A DNA stretch of 64,000 bases, taken from the NCBI GenBank assembly GCA_964016985.1, contig OZ024827.1:78629835-78693834 (forward strand). The letters run 5' to 3'. The stretch comes from Anodontia alba (taxonomy: Eukaryota > Mollusca > Bivalvia > Lucinida > Lucinidae). Positions 44,790-55,489 of this stretch are shown here, piece after piece. The notes under the pieces were generated by a model. It was not told the origin of the DNA. It ran no database searches and saw only the letters and a list, made by a program, of their open reading frames with translations. A program made the translations under genes and the position numbers. Position 1 is the stretch's first letter. Each line of letters begins with the position of its first letter.

Positions 44790-45005
44790 TTTGAAATGAG
44801 AGCCAGCATCATATGATTTAAGAAAGTAGAAAAATTAAAATGAGAACCAGCATCAAATTATTTAAGAAAGTAGAAAAATGAATGAGAACCAGCATCATAT
44901 GATTTAAGAAAGTAGAAAAATGAAATGAGAACCAACATCATATGATTTAAGAAAGTAGAAAAATGGAATGAGAACCACATCATATGAATTAATAAAGTAG
45001 AAAAA
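44790..45005. repeat. Tandem repeat of about 44 bp, five units
   Basis: Units contain aatgagaaccagcatcatatg and atttaagaaagtagaaaaat. Later units shorten. Confidence 0.85.
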
Positions 45006-45060
45006 TTACCACATAAACAGCTTAACCCATGTATGCCTGGCGTCCTATAAAAGCGACATT

Positions 45061-45125
45061 GGCAAACAGTGTAGACCCAGATCAGACGCCGCAGAACGCG
45101 ATGTATGATCAGTTTCTACAATGTA
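45061..45125. repeat. Hairpin repeat family H core
   Basis: Arms gcaaacagtgtagacccagatc / gatcagtttctacaatgt. The outer ttaacccatgtatgcctggc at 45022 and gcataaatgggtaa near 45238 are inverted ends. Confidence 0.6.
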
Positions 45126-45544
45126 TGCATTTAGGACTGGGATTGCGATAATACATGCTAATAATATAATTTAACTGGACACCCTTCATATTGGAAATTG
45201 ATCGGTCCAAATAGTTTAGGTAATTGTGTCCACTCGGCATAAATGGGTAAAAATAATCCTCTCGTGAAATATTCAGCTGATATTTTTTCTTTAGACCATA
45301 ACTTATCAGGTGGTTATTTTGCTGAATATCTTGTCAATAACGTTGAAAAAAAACACCTAAACGCAGAGTGCGGTAATTCGATCGAATACGGTATTATTTT
45401 TTATAGCATCTAATGAGAAGTCACTATTTTCTGCATGATCTGGAACAGTGTAACAGGTAACCTCATTGATTATGATTAGACTGAACAGACGCAAAAGCTG
45501 GCCCACTGTTGGTTTCGCTGTAAAGAAATGAGCCGGAACGTCAG

Positions 45545-45755
45545 AAAACGTACCTTCCGGCATGTACGGCCAGCGAAGATTCAGACCAGCCTGCTCATTC
45601 GCTCAGTCTGATCAGAGTCTTAAATGAGCGCTTTTTGAATAAACAAGGTTGCAAAGTATCTTCATGTGGACAACGAAGACTCTAATCAGACTGCGCGGAT
45701 GCGCAGTCTGGTTTGAGTCTTCGTTGGGCGCACATGTCAGAAGGTATGCTTTCGC
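45545..45755. repeat. Foldback family E copy
   Basis: Contains acgtaccttccggcatgta and acatgtcagaaggtatgc near its ends, with agcgaagattcagacc and caacgaagactctaatc arms inside. Confidence 0.55.
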
Positions 45756-45963
45756 ATGTTGAGGGACAAATGTTGGTGCAACGTAATGTTGTCACACTTA
45801 GGGAGAATGTATGCACCTCAAAGGTCCTGTCGCCGTTTCGCAAAACAAGACATGTTTTGCATATATGAAGTTACCTCCCCCTCTCCAGGATTTAAACCAT
45901 TTCAAAATAGTTGGTGCTACATATAGAAGCTGAGTTTTACCTTAAAATAGCATCAATGAAAAT

Positions 45964-45998
45964 GGTGTGTGGGGGGGTGCGGGGGGGGGGTGCGGGGG
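45964..45998 (+). other. G-run tract, quadruplex-prone
   Basis: Four or more runs of at least three G (gtgtggggggg, then gcgggggggggg and gcgggggg) within 35 nt. Similar tracts lie at 14239-14272 and 24007-24032. Confidence 0.6.
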
Positions 45999-46280
45999 GC
46001 AAACATTTTATGCAGAAGCCTTTCCCTGGGACGTGGTTCTATTTCAGTTGAAGTGTTAACTTAAATAACCTTGGCATGTCACGTATATGTTATATAAGTT
46101 TTATGGCTTTTTTTTTCAAAGTAAACAGAAATGGCTGATAGATTCCAAAGGAAATAAAAGAAATACGAGCGTATGCACTACTAACATTATACATCATCGA
46201 TCGATTTACCTTCAATATTCGGATACTTCAACATCTTATCATATGAGCCAGCACACCAATCGGCACTCTTTTGTGTTTTT

Positions 46281-46560
46281 CATCACGAAAACATGCCTAT
46301 ATAATTTTGACCCCCTTAAACCCCACTTTTATATAGTAAAACTGGGGTTTACGGGGGTATACATTATTTTTCTTATTTCTGCTCAAAAACAAAGATTGTG
46401 GGTACTCGTTAGAGCCGCCTCGGCGAGGCGGTTCTAACGAGTACCCACAATCTATGTTTTGAGCAGAAATATGAAAAATATCAGAGTTTTTTATCTGAAA
46501 TTTTTCAGGTTTTTGGAGGTGAAATGTTCTATATATTTGAATAGGCGTGTTTTCGTAATG
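46281..46560 (+). mobile_element. MITE family A reference copy (280 bp)
   Basis: The best-preserved copy. Terminal repeats are catcacgaaaacatgcctat and ataggcgtgttttcgtaatg. A first hairpin pairs aaaccccacttttatatag with taaaactggggttt. The second, central palindrome of about 70 nt is centred on gccgcctcggcgaggcggt. No protein is encoded; the open frames on both strands through it exist because both arms lack stops. Confidence 0.9.
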
Positions 46561-47027
46561 TGGTTTCAAAAGGCAACTGTTCAGATTTTCATTGCTATTT
46601 GAAATATAGATACATGTATACTACATATTTTACTGTTTGAAACAATGCGGAATATAGATGTAATATAGATCCGCGCAGTCTGATCAGAGATTTCGCTGAT
46701 CTCATGTGCCTTCTACAGCTGCCAGGCTATACAATGAGGGATAAATGGAGCCTTTGCCATACTGGGTGGATGCACAGGCTGATCTGAATCTTTGCTGGTC
46801 ACTCAAGTATTATTTTAAGTTTTGTCGTTACCTCAAATTTTCCCCAATGTCAACTGATCATGTGTCTTAAACTGCTGGATGTGAGGTAAACAGTAAATAC
46901 CCCGATCAGACGCCACCTTCCGCCGTGTCTTTATTTAAGTCTTCAATATTTGCGCAAGTTAGTCTGTCCGATTTCTTAGGGTAAGTATGGTACGAAGAGA
47001 TTTAATTCTGAGACACTTAAAAATTGT

Positions 47028-47385
47028 TACAGTCGAACCTCAATAGCTTGAACACCGATGGCACGTTTACCATGGCTAATTCGAACTCATTTTTGAGTCC
47101 CTACGAAATTCTTCCGATAGCTCAAGAAAACAAATATTTAGGGAAATTTTCTTATTTTATCATGAAATTGTATGTTGTTTGTATTCATTAGAATCGCCTC
47201 ATCGAGGAGATTCTAATGAGTACACCCAACATACAATTATTGAGAAGGAAATAAAAAATCCCTAAATTATCGCATTATGCTTCCTGACCTGGCACCATAA
47301 TTAACCCTCAGTGGCTCGAACTACCCATGTCTCGAACAATTTTCTATGGTCCCAAAGATGTTCGAGCCATTGAAGTTCGACTGTA
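47028..47385 (+). mobile_element. MITE family B copy, complete, abutting a splice acceptor
   Basis: Starts tacagtcgaacctcaatagc and ends gccattgaagttcgactgta, with a central palindrome around gaatcgcctcatcgaggag. The TA-bounded ends are mariner-like. The exon at 47405 starts 19 nt after its edge, so the T-run of the acceptor is the only native sequence left between them. Confidence 0.85.
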
Positions 47386-47404
47386 TATCTATTTTTTTTT
47401 TTAG

Positions 47405-47655
47405 ATGTGCAGAGATAACTAACTTACCGCTTGGCTGCTCTATGACTAAGAAAGCTGGCGAGTGTTGCCCCACGATTACGTGCGGTAATGGTCAAACAGG
47501 AACCTTCCAAGGTTCGCAGACCCAACCGGGAACTATCGGTGGATATCCAGTACCACAGCCTCATCCCACACCTGCTCCAACACCAGGTCCGGGCCTTACC
47601 TATGCTCCCGGAATGGTGCCGACTGGTTCACCTCATATCACAGTAAACAGTTTAG
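47405..47655 (+). CDS. Exon: VWC domain 3, second half, with Pro-rich tail
   Basis: The acceptor is a T12 tract ending ttttag and the donor is gtaagt; phase 2-1. It encodes KCAEITNLPLGCSMTKKAGE, then CCPTITC, closing the VWC, followed by a spacer of about 50 residues with PQPHPTPAPTPGPG and GTIGGYPVP. The spacer is longer than in VWC 1 and 2. The CP motif is CA here. The open frame that starts upstream at 47346 is not coding before the acceptor. Confidence 0.92.
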
Positions 47656-47805
47656 GTAAGTTTATTACAGTATTTATCTTAAACTATTTATGCTTAGTGG
47701 AATCTTCTAACAGAGTAAAGGAGTGTCTTGTAAGGTGTTTTTTATTTGTTTGTTTGTTTGCTTTTACCATGTTTGTACAGAAATTTATAGGAATGTCTTT
47801 ATTAA

Positions 47806-47873
47806 ATGCAAACAGTGAAGACCTTGATCAAACGCCGCATAGAGCGGCGTTTGATTTAGATCTAAACTGTTTG
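47806..47873. repeat. Hairpin repeat family H core
   Basis: Arms gcaaacagtgaagaccttgatc / gatttagatctaaactgtttgc with inner aaacgccgc / gcggcgttt. The inner arms differ from other copies yet still pair. Confidence 0.65.
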
Positions 47874-47910
47874 CCCATTACCTTTTTATGGGACGCTCGA
47901 CATAATTTTA

Positions 47911-48088
47911 GTTGTTTGTTTGTTCTGAGGTTTTACGGCCCAGTCAACCCAGTGGGGTCATGTCGAATGTTGTCAGTTTACCCAACCACACTTTTACTGG
48001 GCAGGCTTAGTTCTCTAAGCGGTTAACTACTATATTCTGCCCTTCTTGAATCAGCGGAAAGGAGCGAATGACCGTAGAAAAAATACAT
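47911..48088 (-). mobile_element. SINE 1 fragment, 3' part
   Basis: On the minus strand it matches the body and tail of the SINE at 6909-7224 (gttgactgggccgtaaaacc, cttgaatcagcgg and gaatgaccgtag, read on the plus strand in reverse). The tRNA head is missing. It sits inside or beside a family H element. Confidence 0.7.
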
Positions 48089-48110
48089 ATAAAAATACAA
48101 GTGCTCTTAT

Positions 48111-48390
48111 CATCACGAAAACATGCCTATATAATTTTGAACCCCTCAAACCCCACTTTTATATAGCAAAACTGGGGTTTACAGGTGTATACATTATTTT
48201 TCTTATTTCTGTTCAAAAACATAGATTGTGGGTACTCGTTAGAACCGCCTCGGCGAGGCGGTTCTAACGAGTACCCACAATCTATGTTTTGAGCAGAAAT
48301 ATGAAAAATATTAGCGTTTTTTATCTGAAAATTTTCAGTTTTTTGTTGGTGAAATTTTCAGTATATTTGAATAGGCGTATTTTCGTAATG
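48111..48390 (+). mobile_element. MITE family A copy (280 bp)
   Basis: Same length and nearly the same sequence as the 46281 copy. Both hairpins are intact. The ends are catcacgaaaacatgcctat and gcgtattttcgtaatg. Confidence 0.88.
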
Positions 48391-48523
48391 TCTTAACTTA
48401 AGAACATATGTTTTTATAAAGCAAAAACAGAAAACAAAATAGTGCTTCAGCATCATTTAGCACGTCCCTCAGGAAGTCTACTGCTAATAGTTTTTTCAAA
48501 GTCTGTCCTTATTAGATGGATAG

Positions 48524-48795
48524 CATAACAAAAACACGCCAATTAAAATATATTGAGAATTTTACCACCAAAAAATGAGAACTTTTAGATCATTCTGGTA
48601 GTTTTAATATTTCTGCTCAAAACATAGTTTGTGGGTACTTGTTAGAACCGCCTCGGCGAAGCGGCTCTAACGAGTACCTAAAGTCTTTATTTTAAGCAGA
48701 AATAAGAAAATTTATGTATACCCCTGTAAAGCGCAGTTTTACTGTTTAAAGTGGGGTTAAGGGGGTGAAAACTATAAAGGACTGTTTTCGTGATG
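48524..48795 (-). mobile_element. MITE family A copy (minus orientation)
   Basis: The left end is cataacaaaaacacgccaat and the right end gactgttttcgtgatg. It is diverged, including ggcgaagcggctc in the palindrome. Confidence 0.78.
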
Positions 48796-49254
48796 TTACT
48801 TAAAGTTCTTTCAGTGGTTCTGAAACATCTAAGTGTACAACGCTGTAATTAGGTCGCACACGGTATATACAATGTACTAAGACAGTCAACTATAATGCGG
48901 AAATATGAAATATTTGAGCCAGCGCACGACAAAACCGAATACGAATAACACCTGAGTGACCAGCAAAGACTCAGATCAGCCTGTACATCCATTCAGTATG
49001 ACAATGATTCTCTTTTATCTCAATTTGGATAGCTTGGAGGCTGTAGAAGGCTACTGCGATCAGTGAAGACTCTGATCAGACTGCACGGATGCGCACTGAG
49101 CCGATCTGAGTCTTCTCTAGAATCTTGTAGGAAATGCTTGTCCTGTCTCATTTATCATCTTTTCTTTCTTCGCTTATTATAGACAAGACATTAGTCTTAA
49201 TGTAGACTTATGATAAGAGAAACAAAAAGCATGTATCAACAATGATTTAACGCT

Positions 49255-49410
49255 TACCACTCTGGGTAAAATTTTCAGCAGACGACATATTGAAGTATTT
49301 TTTTTTTTCTTATTTTTCCCAGTTGAGACAATTTGCACGAATTGTCAGATCCTGTTTTCTAGGAAAACTAAGAATAACATCACCAATTTGTCGTCTGCTG
49401 AATTAGCCCA
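49255..49410. repeat. Foldback family F copy
   Basis: Has cactctgggtaaaattttcagcagacgac and gtcgtctgctgaattagcccagagagtgg as inverted outer arms, split by the gaattgtcagatcctgttt interior. Confidence 0.6.
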
Positions 49411-49445
49411 GAGAGTGGCAAATGTACTGAATTATATTTTATTTG

Positions 49446-49722
49446 CATCACGAAAACATACCTATATAATTTTGACCCCCTTAAACCCAACTTTTATAAA
49501 GTAAAACTGGGGTTTACAGGGGTATACATTATTTTCCTTATTTCTGCTCAAAAACATAGATTGTGGGTACTCGTTAGAACCGCCTCGATGAGGCGGTTAT
49601 AACGAGTACCCACAATCTATGTTTTGAGCAGAAACATGAAAAATATCAGAATTTTTTTCTGAAAATTTTCATTTTTTGGTGGTAAAATTTTCAGTATATT
49701 TGAATAGGCATGTTTCATAATG
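49446..49722 (+). mobile_element. MITE family A copy abutting a splice acceptor
   Basis: Ends catcacgaaaacatacctat and ggcatgtttcataatg, with an intact central palindrome. Only the nine bases gattttcag separate it from the exon at 49732. Confidence 0.87.
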
Positions 49723-49731
49723 GATTTTCAG

Positions 49732-49846
49732 ATGGTTGCATGTACAAAGGCATTTTGCACCAGACCGGTATGAGATGGAATGATGGCTGTGACTATACAT
49801 GTGTTTGCTCTGACGGGAAAACTGGCCAGTACAGATGCTCACCGAA
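49732..49846 (+). CDS. Exon: VWC domain 4, first half
   Basis: The acceptor is gattttcag directly after a MITE and the donor is gtaaga; 115 nt, phase 1-2. It encodes DGCMYKGILHQTGMRWNDGC, then DYTCVCSDGKTGQYRCSP with five cysteines. The branch point must lie inside the MITE. It is too short for an ORF listing but unambiguous by homology and phase. Confidence 0.92.
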
Positions 49847-50215
49847 GTAAGAGATAATATACCGTTATAATTCCAACTTTACAGGCTTTCACTAGCTTAG
49901 CGCAGTTTGACTGGTCGAGAGTAAATCCAAAATAACTAGCACTTCTATAAATACACTGAGTAGGAATGTTGGAACTACTTTGTTTGCTTTGTTTGCGTAT
50001 ATTTCTAAAACAAGCTGTTTTATAAGAAAAATAAGAAAAAATAATTCAAATGTCGTCTGCTGAAATATTCGACCAGCACGCTAAGCGATAATGAACTACA
50101 ATGTATTTTCAAGCCATGAACTGCCACTTTTAACTTTGGATCGGTTTATTTCAATATAAGGAGTGTCTGGTTTGTTTTTTATTCTTACCATATTTTATAG
50201 AAACTCCTGACCTAA

Positions 50216-50282
50216 ATGCAAACAGTGTAGACCCTCAGACGCCGCGATCTGCGGCGTCTGAGCTGGGTCTGCACTGTTTGTC
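50216..50282. repeat. Hairpin repeat family H core
   Basis: Arms gcaaacagtgtagaccctcaga / tctgagctgggtctgcactgtttg with inner cgccgcgatctgcggcg: a nearly perfect foldback. Confidence 0.7.
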
Positions 50283-50626
50283 AATGTCCTTTTTATAGGA
50301 CGCTAGGCATAAATAAGGGCACTAGATATACTTGATAGATTTACTGCCATTTTTACAAGGGAGAGAACTACATCGATTTCCTGTTTGCCTTCCCCGCCCA
50401 TCAAGTCCCTTATGAAAAGGGATCTACTCTGTAAGGAACGTTTTGCTCCCTTTTCAGCGGATGGGGGAAGGTTAATGTGCATTAAAGCAAACGAGGTGAC
50501 AAAAGTTCGGTTACTCGAAAACTGTGGCGAAAAATCATTTAGTACATGAGTCCCTTTAAGGTGAAATAGAAGGCCCTGATCAGATTGGGCTTTCTTTGTC
50601 AATATATGGATTAAAAACCAGTCTTT

Positions 50627-50646
50627 ATATTATTATTATTATTATG

Positions 50647-50679
<33 letters not shown>

Positions 50680-50680
50680 G

Positions 50681-50718
<38 letters not shown>
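50627..50718. repeat. ATT trinucleotide microsatellite
   Basis: About 30 units with two interruptions (gat and ggt). Confidence 0.93.
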
Positions 50719-50949
50719 TTCTTTTTGACGTGACGCGTATTATTTCATTGTCGTACATGCAGCATTGACTTACATGGAATGTTGTTAAAATATGAAAACA
50801 AATATGAAATCATGGACCACTGACAGTTATTCTGGTTTCTGGAAAAAGTATACCAGAAAATGTGCAGGAAGAACATCACTTCACCTTAGCACAAAACGTC
50901 AATAACTCCATTAAAATATATAAGGAGTTTTTGCGCTAAGGTGAAGATC

Positions 50950-51200
50950 AGTCACTTAAACTTTAAATTGCCAATCACAACAATTGTCGTCTGCTTTGTC
51001 ATCTGCTTATGATTTTAAAAGTCATTTTTGCAAACATTGTGGACCCAGATCAGACTGCTCCACAAGGAGCAGTCTGATAAGGGTCCACACTGTTTGTCAG
51101 TATGCAAAAATAGGTTTGAAAAGTTTGCTAAAATATTCGGCAGACGACATAAACAGGCGACATTTTCAGATGCAGGTTTTCTTGGTGTATTAAGGATTAA
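50950..51200. mobile_element. Family H element, same subtype as 9338
   Basis: Has aattgccaatcacaacaattgtcgtctgc, the core caaacattgtggacccagatc / ggtccacactgtttg with inner actgctcc / ggagcagt, and tcagatgcaggttttcttgg. The outer ends have lost ttaaccc identity. Open frames on both strands are read-throughs. Confidence 0.62.
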
Positions 51201-51399
51201 CATAGCCTACAATGATAGCAACGACTCCACAAGAAAGAGTTGACAAAACATTTCAGATAGTACACATGCCGCCAGAGAGGCTGAGGCAACACTCTTGGGG
51301 CCATTCGAATAAAATATTTGTAGTGTTATATATTTGTTTGTTCTTAGATTGACACATATATTTTCCAAATCTCATCTTTGATTTTTCCTCATCTCTATT

Positions 51400-51506
51400 C
51401 CCAGCTAGCATTCTTTATAAATCTATAGCGGGCCGTTATCGGCCCGTCAGCTACCCTGACGGGCCGATAACGGCCCGCTATGGATTTATAAAGAATGCTT
51501 ACTGGG
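51400..51506. mobile_element. Hairpin element G, copy 2 (107 bp)
   Basis: Ends cccagctagcattct and agaatgcttactggg, with arms of about 52 nt and the core cgggccgttatcggcccgtc. It matches copy 1 at 31916 in length and frame, with paired differences in the two arms. Confidence 0.82.
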
Positions 51507-51868
51507 TTTGTCTTTGGTGCGCCAGGATATCTGTGAATAGTGTGTGTGTGGACTTTCCTTAGTACATTCATATTCATTTGAGTTGGGGCACAACATTTTC
51601 TACAAGATTGTATATGATCCCAGGGAAGACAGATTAGTCTGCTTATCCTTGCAGTCTGATCAGCCTTCATAGTGACCGCGGTAGGTAGTCATGGATCCAA
51701 AACGTCTTAAGGAGGAATGCGAAAACTCTGATCAGACTGCACCAATGCGCAGGCTGATCCGAGTCTTCGCTTGATGCACATGCTGAGTTTTCGCTTAATG
51801 CAAATGCTGTGTCCCGGCTGATTTTATATTAGCCCATTAGAGACTGTAGACCTCTAAACGGGTAACTG

Positions 51869-51935
51869 GCAAACAGTGCAGACCCAGATCAGACGTCGCA
51901 GAACGCCGCCTCTTATCAGGATCTCCACTGTTTGC
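51869..51935. repeat. Hairpin repeat family H core
   Basis: Arms gcaaacagtgcagacccagatc / tatcaggatctccactgtttgc. The outer ttagagactgtagacc and aatgggttag may be its ends. Confidence 0.55.
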
Positions 51936-52071
51936 AATAGTTCAGTCATTTTTCGTTAGGAATGTCTACATCATATAGCCTGAAATACTTAAAATCTAAA
52001 GTGGGCTCTTCCAATATATAGTGTGGGAGAGTTTATTTAGACTTTAATGGGTTAGTTTTGTATCTTTGCAG

Positions 52072-52328
52072 ATGTCCAACATTTGCCAACCTGCCGAGAG
52101 AATGCCATATGCAGGATAATCCTAATGATCCTTGCTGTCAGCAGCCAATCTGTACCCCTGGTGCCAATGGCACACTGTCTAGTGTGCCGGTACCTTCATT
52201 TGGTAAAGGATTCACAGGATACGGCCCAGCTGTTACGCCAACACTTGGTGGCGGATTCAGTGGATCAGGAATACCGCAGACAGTTAACCCAGGAATACCT
52301 CAACCAACTGGCATAACTGGACAGGGAC
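52072..52328 (+). CDS. Exon: VWC domain 4, second half, with Gly/Pro-rich tail
   Basis: The acceptor is atctttgcag and the donor gtaagt; 257 nt, phase 2-1. It encodes KCPTFANLPRECHMQDNPND, then PCCQQPICTPGANGT, closing the VWC with CP, C, CC and C. A spacer follows with GKGFTGYGPAVTPTLGGGFS and IPQPTGITGQG. One N-glycosylation sequon (NGT) is visible. The same GFTG-YG wording recurs in the VWC 6 spacer, evidence of unit duplication. Confidence 0.93.
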
Positions 52329-52949
52329 GTAAGTGTCTAGATCATGGACAGATAGTTTACTAGCTGTAAAACCTCTAGTTCGGGCTCCAATACTAAATTT
52401 TTGCTAACCCTTGAATCGGAAAGATATACCATTTATTTTGATATAGGAAGGAAGCCTTGGCATCACTGTGTATAAAACAACTGTATAACAGATATGCATA
52501 CACGCATTTTGCGAAAATTTGCACGTTTCTATGGAGGCCAACTTGGTACTTAACAAATTCTTAGTATACAAAGTCTTGTCTATTCAGATTAAAATCATAA
52601 AAAAGAAAGAAAAAATACTCAGAACAAAATGTTTATTTTCTCGTGCGCATACGCAAACATGAAGCTATTAGTGACATTCCGGCTGTTTTACGCATTTAAG
52701 GGAGAGTACGATGTTTTCCTGTCTAACATCAATTTTTATGCCCCCGCCATTTTCAGTGGGTGGGGGATATAGTATCACCGCTGTCCGTACGTACGTCTGT
52801 CCCGTCCGTCCACGCATTTATCGGTGACCAATGAAATCAAACCGAGCGTTTGAACGAAATCCAGAGAAGTCCAGGTAACGGTTATTTTATTCATAGCAGC
52901 GCTGTTCTTGTCACATTGCCGTATAAAGAGGGATATCTGAATTTGGACA

Positions 52950-53032
52950 GGGGCAAAAGTGTAGACCCTGGGCAGTCGCGTCGCGTTCTCACCGCAGAAC
53001 GTGGGGTCAGATCAGGGTCTGCACTTTTTGCT
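52950..53032. repeat. Hairpin repeat family H core, diverged
   Basis: Arms caaaagtgtagaccctgggc / atcagggtctgcactttttg with inner gttctcaccgcagaac. Upstream 52735-52850 contains tatgcccccgccattttcag, a repeat-like piece I cannot assign. Confidence 0.5.
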
Positions 53033-53192
53033 AATATAACAGGATGTTAAGTGTAAAATGACCATTTCCTCAGCCTACACTCAGTGACAATCAAGCCACC
53101 ATTGCTGTCAGTATTTTGAATTCACTATGTTACGGGGATCATGGAATATATGTTACATGTAATTGTTAATGACAAATATATCTTATCGATAG

Positions 53193-53307
53193 GTGGATGT
53201 GTGTTTAAGGGTAGGTTGTACCAACAAGGAAATCGGTGGGATGATGGATGTACATACAAGTGTGAGTGTCTAGATAGTACAAGTGGACAGTACAGATGTA
53301 CAGACAG
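53193..53307 (+). CDS. Exon: VWC domain 5, first half
   Basis: The acceptor is cttatcgatag (poor polypyrimidine tract) and the donor gtatat; 115 nt, phase 1-2. It encodes GCVFKGRLYQQGNRWDDGCT, then YKCECLDSTSGQYRCTD. Five cysteines and W-DDGC are conserved. The open frame on either side is not homologous. Confidence 0.92.
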
Positions 53308-53787
53308 GTATATCTTATGGCTTCGACAATGTCCTAACAATATAGCTGTTTTGTTCAAAGGGAAACCACTCTAACCTGAAAGAATCTGTTTCCCTAGTGA
53401 CAGGAATCCCTAATTAGATGATTTCAAAGGAAATTTGTGGCTCCCATGGCCAGCGATTTTTTTTCTTTAATAGTAGCCCGATCTGAGAAAAAGGAGATAA
53501 TATATTGAGGTCAGAGTGATTTTCCTCCCTTAATTGTATATTCCTTCAACTTAAATACCGAATTGAGCCACCACAAAACCGAAAAAAAATGGACTCAAAT
53601 AAGGCAGGGTATCTGCCTAGTCTGATCAGAGTCTTTGCTGTACATTCAACATGTAGCTAAGGACTGAAGCTTTCTTCATTGCGGTTAGCAAAGACTCTAA
53701 TTAGACAGGGCTGATCAGAGTCATCGCTGGGTGCATATGCCATTTTGTTGGTTTTGTCATGAGGTGGCTCAGATTTTGAACCATTTG

Positions 53788-54065
53788 CATTACAAAAACA
53801 CGGCTGTTCAAATATATTGAAAATTTCACAACCAAACACTGAAAGTTTTCAGATAAAAATTCTTATATTTTTCATATTTCTGCTCAAAACATAAATTGTG
53901 GGTGCTCGTTAGAACCGCCTCGCCGAGGCGGTTCTAACGAGTACCCACAATCTATGTTTTTGAGCAGAAATAAGAAAAATAATGTATACCCCTGTAAACC
54001 CCAGTTTTACTATATAAAAGTGGGGTTTAAGGGGGTCAGAATTATATAGGTATGTTTTCGTGATG
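53788..54065 (-). mobile_element. MITE family A copy (minus orientation)
   Basis: The left end is cattacaaaaacacggctgttc and the right end gtatgttttcgtgatg. The central palindrome gaaccgcctcgccgaggcgg is perfect. Confidence 0.84.
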
Positions 54066-54837
54066 CTATGTATGAGGCTCAATATGATGACGTTCCTTTG
54101 AGGCAATGCATCCTTTCAGCACAGTGAGGACAGTTATAAGACAGATTGAAAAGAAACTTGAAAAGTCTATAATTCTATGCATTTACGTTCTATATTTATG
54201 TATATGTTTAGCTTTTCATATATATATTTGTTTAATTGGTCGTTAATCTGTTTATTTATATTTTCATCATGCCTTTAAAAGTAACTTAAGATATTGTAAA
54301 TAGCAAGATTTAATCCGGTGGCCTACTAAAGTCTAGTTTCAAGCCGGGATGTGCACTTTTTTATTAAAATCATAACGTTTACTTGAAAATACTCATTTGA
54401 AATACAAAAGAATATAGAATATATAAAGGTTGCCCTTGGAAAGAATACATAAATGAATGCATTTGAAGACTCTGTTTCATTGAGGTACTTAATATTATAG
54501 CACTGCAGTTTACTGTGCTGCAGACATCCCCCGAACACTGCAATAAGCGGAACTTGATTTTCCAAATTACCAGACTAGGCTTTAAAAGCTTGGAGACACA
54601 TTATGTTTATACGTTTTATTATTTGTGAAGTATTAATTCAGTTTTGCACCCTTTTTTATTTATGCTGAAATGATTGGTGTTTAATTTACTCGAATATGAT
54701 TTTACCCACTCTTTAAAGGACTTTTGAGTGGTTAAACATTATTACGATACCCGTAGTGTACGTTACCCGAAAAATATTCACCAACTCTACATGGGAAAGC
54801 TGTTTAATTAATCCTTTCACCTCTGAGTTTTTGAAGA
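54066..54837. other. Intronic stretch without recognisable genes
   Basis: AT-rich, with only short incidental open frames. No repeat family I can name. Confidence 0.55.
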
Positions 54838-55100
54838 TGTCACGAAAACATACCTGTATAATTTTGACCCCCTTAAACCCAAATTTATATAGTAAAATGT
54901 GGTTTACAATGGAATACATTATTTTTTCTTATTTCTGCTCAAAAACATAGATTATGGGTAATCGTTAGAACCGCCTACGAATATCCACAATCTATGTTTT
55001 GAGCAGAAATATGAAAGATATCAGAACTTTTTATCTAAACATTTTCAGTTTTTTTGTGGTGAAATTTTCAATAGATTTGAATAGACGTGTTTTCATTATG
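54838..55100 (+). mobile_element. MITE family A copy (plus orientation)
   Basis: The left end is tgtcacgaaaacatacctgtat and the right end gacgtgttttcattatg. The palindrome has lost its tip (gaaccgcctacgaatatcc). Confidence 0.78.
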
Positions 55101-55242
55101 AAATTTTGTCTATGTTTGGTTTTGGATACATGCATTCTTGCAGATGGGTATGTCATTCAAAACTCCAAAAATGAATGACAAACAGTCTAGGTCTAGATGA
55201 GATCGCTCGTTCTACTCTGTTTACAACGGTATATGTTTTGGT

Positions 55243-55299
55243 CTGCATTGAACTATTTTAGATGCAGTTCTATTTTATTTATTGAACTATTTTAGATGC
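55243..55299 (+). repeat. Duplicated 3' splice site
   Basis: The 19-nt word attgaactattttagatgc occurs twice, ending 34 nt apart. Both copies end in a usable AG. Confidence 0.85.
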
Positions 55300-55441
55300 C
55301 CATCTTACCAGAACATCCCGGTTCAGTGCCAGTTGATTCCTGATCCACAAGACTCCTGCTGTAAGATTATCAGCTGTGGCAATCTTGGAGCGGTGACGAC
55401 CCATCGTCCAATGTTTGCACAGACGACGCCCTCCTCTGGAG
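55296..55441 (+). CDS. Exon: VWC domain 5, second half
   Basis: The acceptor is actattttag and the donor gtatgt; 146 nt, phase 2-1. It encodes RCPSYQNIPVQCQLIPDPQD, then SCCKIISC, and a short Thr/Pro spacer with THRPMFAQTTPSSG. A duplicated acceptor lies 34 nt upstream (55260-55261). Using it would add an in-frame TAG formed by the second acceptor itself, so this start is the productive one. Confidence 0.92.
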
Positions 55442-55489
55442 GTATGTTGAAGGGAAATCGCAAGGTTCCCTTGTAAACATTGTTTTTGT

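Noticed and set aside
47028..47404. Introner-type element creating the intron
   Set aside because: The MITE covers only the 3' end of a 3.1-kb intron and carries no donor at its other edge.
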